Assembly (NCBI GenBank): GCA_003223695.1
Contig: QHVY01000348.1
Span: forward strand, 1 to 5,412
Source: Acidobacteriota bacterium
GTDB lineage: Bacteria; Acidobacteriota; Thermoanaerobaculia; Gp7-AA8
Direction of reading: 5' to 3'
Length of the DNA stretch: 5,412 bases
The notes under the pieces are model-generated. The model was not told the DNA's origin. It saw only the letters and a program-made list of their open reading frames with translations, and did no database searches. Position numbers and translations under genes: made by a program. Positions 5,362-5,412 of this stretch are shown piece after piece (positions within the stretch are counted from its first letter, which is position 1; each line of letters opens with the position of its first letter).

Positions 5362-5412
5362 ATGCTCGAACATGCACCGAGATTTCGGCGCTTCCTCGCG
5401 CTCATCACCGAC
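5362..5412 (+). CDS. Start of a probable RDD-family membrane protein (truncated by window)
   Basis: Only 17 codons are visible, open to the edge: MLEHAPRFRRFLALITD. The run P-R-x-x-R-R-F-L-A-L-I-x-D matches the way RDD-family integral membrane proteins begin, where Arg and Asp of the first helix give the family its name. The RBS ggagg at 5349-5353 supports the start. It lies 40 bases beyond the TPR gene on the same strand, so the two may be co-transcribed. The family call rests on a very short stretch and could be wrong; the presence of a gene start is more secure. Confidence 0.5.
   Translation, partial: MLEHAPRFRRFLALITD

Overview
The window is GC-rich bacterial chromosome with three genes on the minus strand and two on the plus strand. 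The intergenic and even coding DNA carries many palindromic repeats of the gagcg..agcgagg, gtcatcctgagc and ggcgggcttcagcccgcc type. I associate these with Acidobacteriota and similar soil or sediment genomes. Secreted proteins with C-terminal Ig-like domains and large TPR proteins fit that group. The phylum is an inference from style, not a demonstrated placement.

Layout. 1-1029 (minus) is the N-terminal 343 residues of a multi-pass GT-C-like membrane glycosyltransferase that continues beyond the left edge. 1093-2330 (minus) is a secreted matrixin-type zinc metalloprotease with HEVGHLLGLDH, a Met-turn, a carboxypeptidase-regulatory-like domain and an Ig-like domain. It is split by a -1 frameshift at an A4 run near 2087-2090. 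2331-2708 is non-coding and packed with nested inverted repeats bounded by a 13-bp inverted repeat. 2709-3083 (minus) is a RidA-family enamine/imine deaminase. 3129-5321 (plus) is a 730-residue single-pass membrane protein. It has five TPR-like units and an FSFDTP-repeat disordered linker on the cytoplasmic side, and four TPR units on the far side of the membrane. A perfect GC hairpin at 5327-5346 follows, then the first 17 codons of a probable RDD-family membrane protein that leaves the right edge.

How the parts relate. RidA and the TPR gene are divergent and share a 45-bp gap. In it a TATAAT on the plus strand overlaps a TATACT on the minus strand, so one symmetric -10 region may drive both genes. 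ridA has a strong Shine-Dalgarno site. The TPR gene has none, and its -10 sits only 10 nt before the ATG, so its mRNA is probably leaderless or nearly so. The protease and glycosyltransferase genes run in the same direction. A textbook intrinsic terminator placed correctly for the protease transcript lies inside codons 6-14 of the glycosyltransferase gene.

I see no CRISPR array, tRNA, rRNA, transposase or clear defence system. The most interesting points are the terminator embedded in a coding start, the REP-like palindrome read through in frame in the glycosyltransferase, the protease frameshift, and the FSFDTP-repeat trans-membrane TPR protein.
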